Origin: Sporomusa sphaeroides DSM 2875 | GTDB lineage: Bacteria > Bacillota > Negativicutes > Sporomusales > Sporomusaceae | Length of the DNA stretch: 64,000 nucleotides | Direction of reading: 5' to 3' | Assembly (NCBI RefSeq): GCF_001941975.2 | Contig: NZ_CP146991.1 | Coordinates: 807,501 to 871,500, forward strand | Part shown: one piece after another, positions 63,378 to 64,000 of the stretch | Position numbering within the stretch: position 1 is the first letter of the stretch | Layout: every line of letters begins with the position of its first letter | Program-made: the position numbers and the translations under genes | Notes under the pieces: model-generated | The model's database searches: none | The model's input: the letters and a program-made list of their open reading frames with translations, nothing else | Told to the model about the DNA's origin: nothing

Positions 63378-64000
63378 GATTATCGGCAGGATATTACGAC
63401 TCTCCGGCAAATATGCCGGGAGAATAAAACTAGCCTTTGTTGTCAGCATCTTTGAGGCCATCTTTACACAGGTCCCTATTCTCGCGGTGTTATTTATCCT
63501 TATTAAACTGGTGGTCGGCACGCTTGAAAGCCGTGACGCCTGGATTGCGGGCGCTGTTGTCGCCGCCAGCGTGGTGCTGAGGGCCTTGGCCAAACGCCTG
63601 GTTGACGGTTTGCAGAGCAGTGCCGGGTACGAAGTTTTCGCCGAAGAAAGAATCAGGCTGGGCGATCATTTAAAAAGACTGCCGATGGGGTATTTTTCCG
63701 AGGGCAATATTGGCAATATTACGGCGGTGATTACCTCGGATCTGGTTTTTATCGAAGAACACTCCATGTCGATGCTGGCCCGCGTAATTTCCATTTATTT
63801 AAGTGCGCCGATCGGCTGCATCATAATGACTGTTTTGGATTACAGAATCGGTCTGATTTCCGCCGTTACCCTGCTGGTGGCCTTTATTGCCCTGGAGCGG
63901 GTTCACCGGGTGGCAAAACGGCAGACCGTGCTCAAACAGGAAGGCCAATCCCGGCTGATTGGCGCCGTGCTGGAATATGTGAAGGGGATTTCTGTAATAA
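63370..64000 (+). CDS. YbtQ/IrtB-like ABC half-transporter (second locus), 3' end outside window
   Basis: The first 210 residues of a second half-transporter (begins MLRIIGRILRLSGKYAGR), homologous to the membrane domain of 55393 (EERIRLGDHLKRLPMGYFSEGNIGNITAVITSDLVFIEE). The ATPase domain lies beyond the window end. ATG 63370 has AAGGAGGGG upstream. Partner of 61623. Confidence 0.88.
   Translation, partial: MLRIIGRILRLSGKYAGRIKLAFVVSIFEAIFTQVPILAVLFILIKLVVGTLESRDAWIAGAVVAASVVLRALAKRLVDGLQSSAGYEVFAEERIRLGDHLKRLPMGYFSEGNIGNITAVITSDLVFIEEHSMSMLARVISIYLSAPIGCIIMTVLDYRIGLISAVTLLVAFIALERVHRVAKRQTVLKQEGQSRLIGAVLEYVKGISVI

Noticed and set aside
1-64000. CRISPR arrays, tRNA, rRNA, transposase or phage genes
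   Set aside because: No regular direct-repeat array, cloverleaf, rRNA segment or transposase/integrase motif was recognised while reading the window.

Overview
The window looks like a chromosomal segment of an anaerobic, diderm Firmicute, most likely of the Negativicutes (Sporomusa/Pelosinus-like). The evidence is a mixture of traits. Outer-membrane proteins are present: a beta-barrel with a TPR part and a TonB-dependent receptor. They sit beside Firmicutes-type AGGAGG ribosome binding sites, strict-anaerobe enzymes ([FeFe]-hydrogenase, ferredoxin-type EtfA, 4-hydroxybutyryl-CoA dehydratase), rubrerythrin and PucR-family regulators. No rRNA, tRNA, CRISPR array or transposase gene was seen. 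Nearly all genes are on the + strand.

Layout. (1) 1-1437: a chemoreceptor cut by the window start. (2) 1680-12156: a six-gene exopolysaccharide operon. It encodes an outer-membrane TPR/beta-barrel, a UDP-N-acetylhexosamine dehydrogenase, a triple-NodB deacetylase, a PilZ-GT2 processive synthase of hyaluronan-synthase type, a second deacetylase-like protein with a beta-sandwich tail, and a GH18-like lipoprotein. It resembles the synthase-dependent secretion systems (Pga, alginate, cellulose) of Proteobacteria. (3) 12330-20583: signalling genes. First comes a 7TM receptor fused to PAS domains and a PucR-type DNA-binding domain. Then follows a V4R sensor / PP2C phosphatase / SiaB kinase / SiaC phosphoprotein operon whose last gene is a second PucR-type regulator carrying a long helical N-terminus, followed by a diguanylate cyclase. 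Through c-di-GMP and PilZ this may control the exopolysaccharide operon. (4) 20852-21715: a PerR-box-controlled Cys-rich protein and a rubrerythrin.

(5) 22138-37155: a 4-hydroxybutyrate/crotonyl-CoA module. It includes a CoA-transferase, ferredoxin-type EtfBA, a sigma-54 activator, an MFS transporter, an SDR, 4-hydroxybutyryl-CoA dehydratase, a small Cys protein, a class III CoA-transferase, thiolase, 3-hydroxybutyryl-CoA dehydrogenase, crotonase and butyryl-CoA dehydrogenase. Two divisions of this module have near-perfect sigma-54 promoters, each preceded at an identical distance by a GGTG-N8-CACC palindrome. (6) 37387-40947: a trimeric [FeFe]-hydrogenase with strikingly C-ending codons. (7) 41153-47283: a second chemoreceptor, phosphofructokinase, a cupin, a small unknown protein and asparagine synthetase.

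(8) 47518-64000: two adjacent Fur-box-controlled iron/metallophore or haem uptake loci. Each has an AraC regulator, a complete ECF transporter (S, T and a fused double ATPase) and a YbtPQ/IrtAB-like pair of ABC half-transporters. Only the first contains the TonB-dependent receptor, and the last gene runs off the window end.

Most promising as undescribed biology are the Sia-type partner-switch wired to a PucR transcription factor, the c-di-GMP-linked exopolysaccharide system of a diderm Firmicute, and the paired ECF + YbtPQ-like uptake loci.
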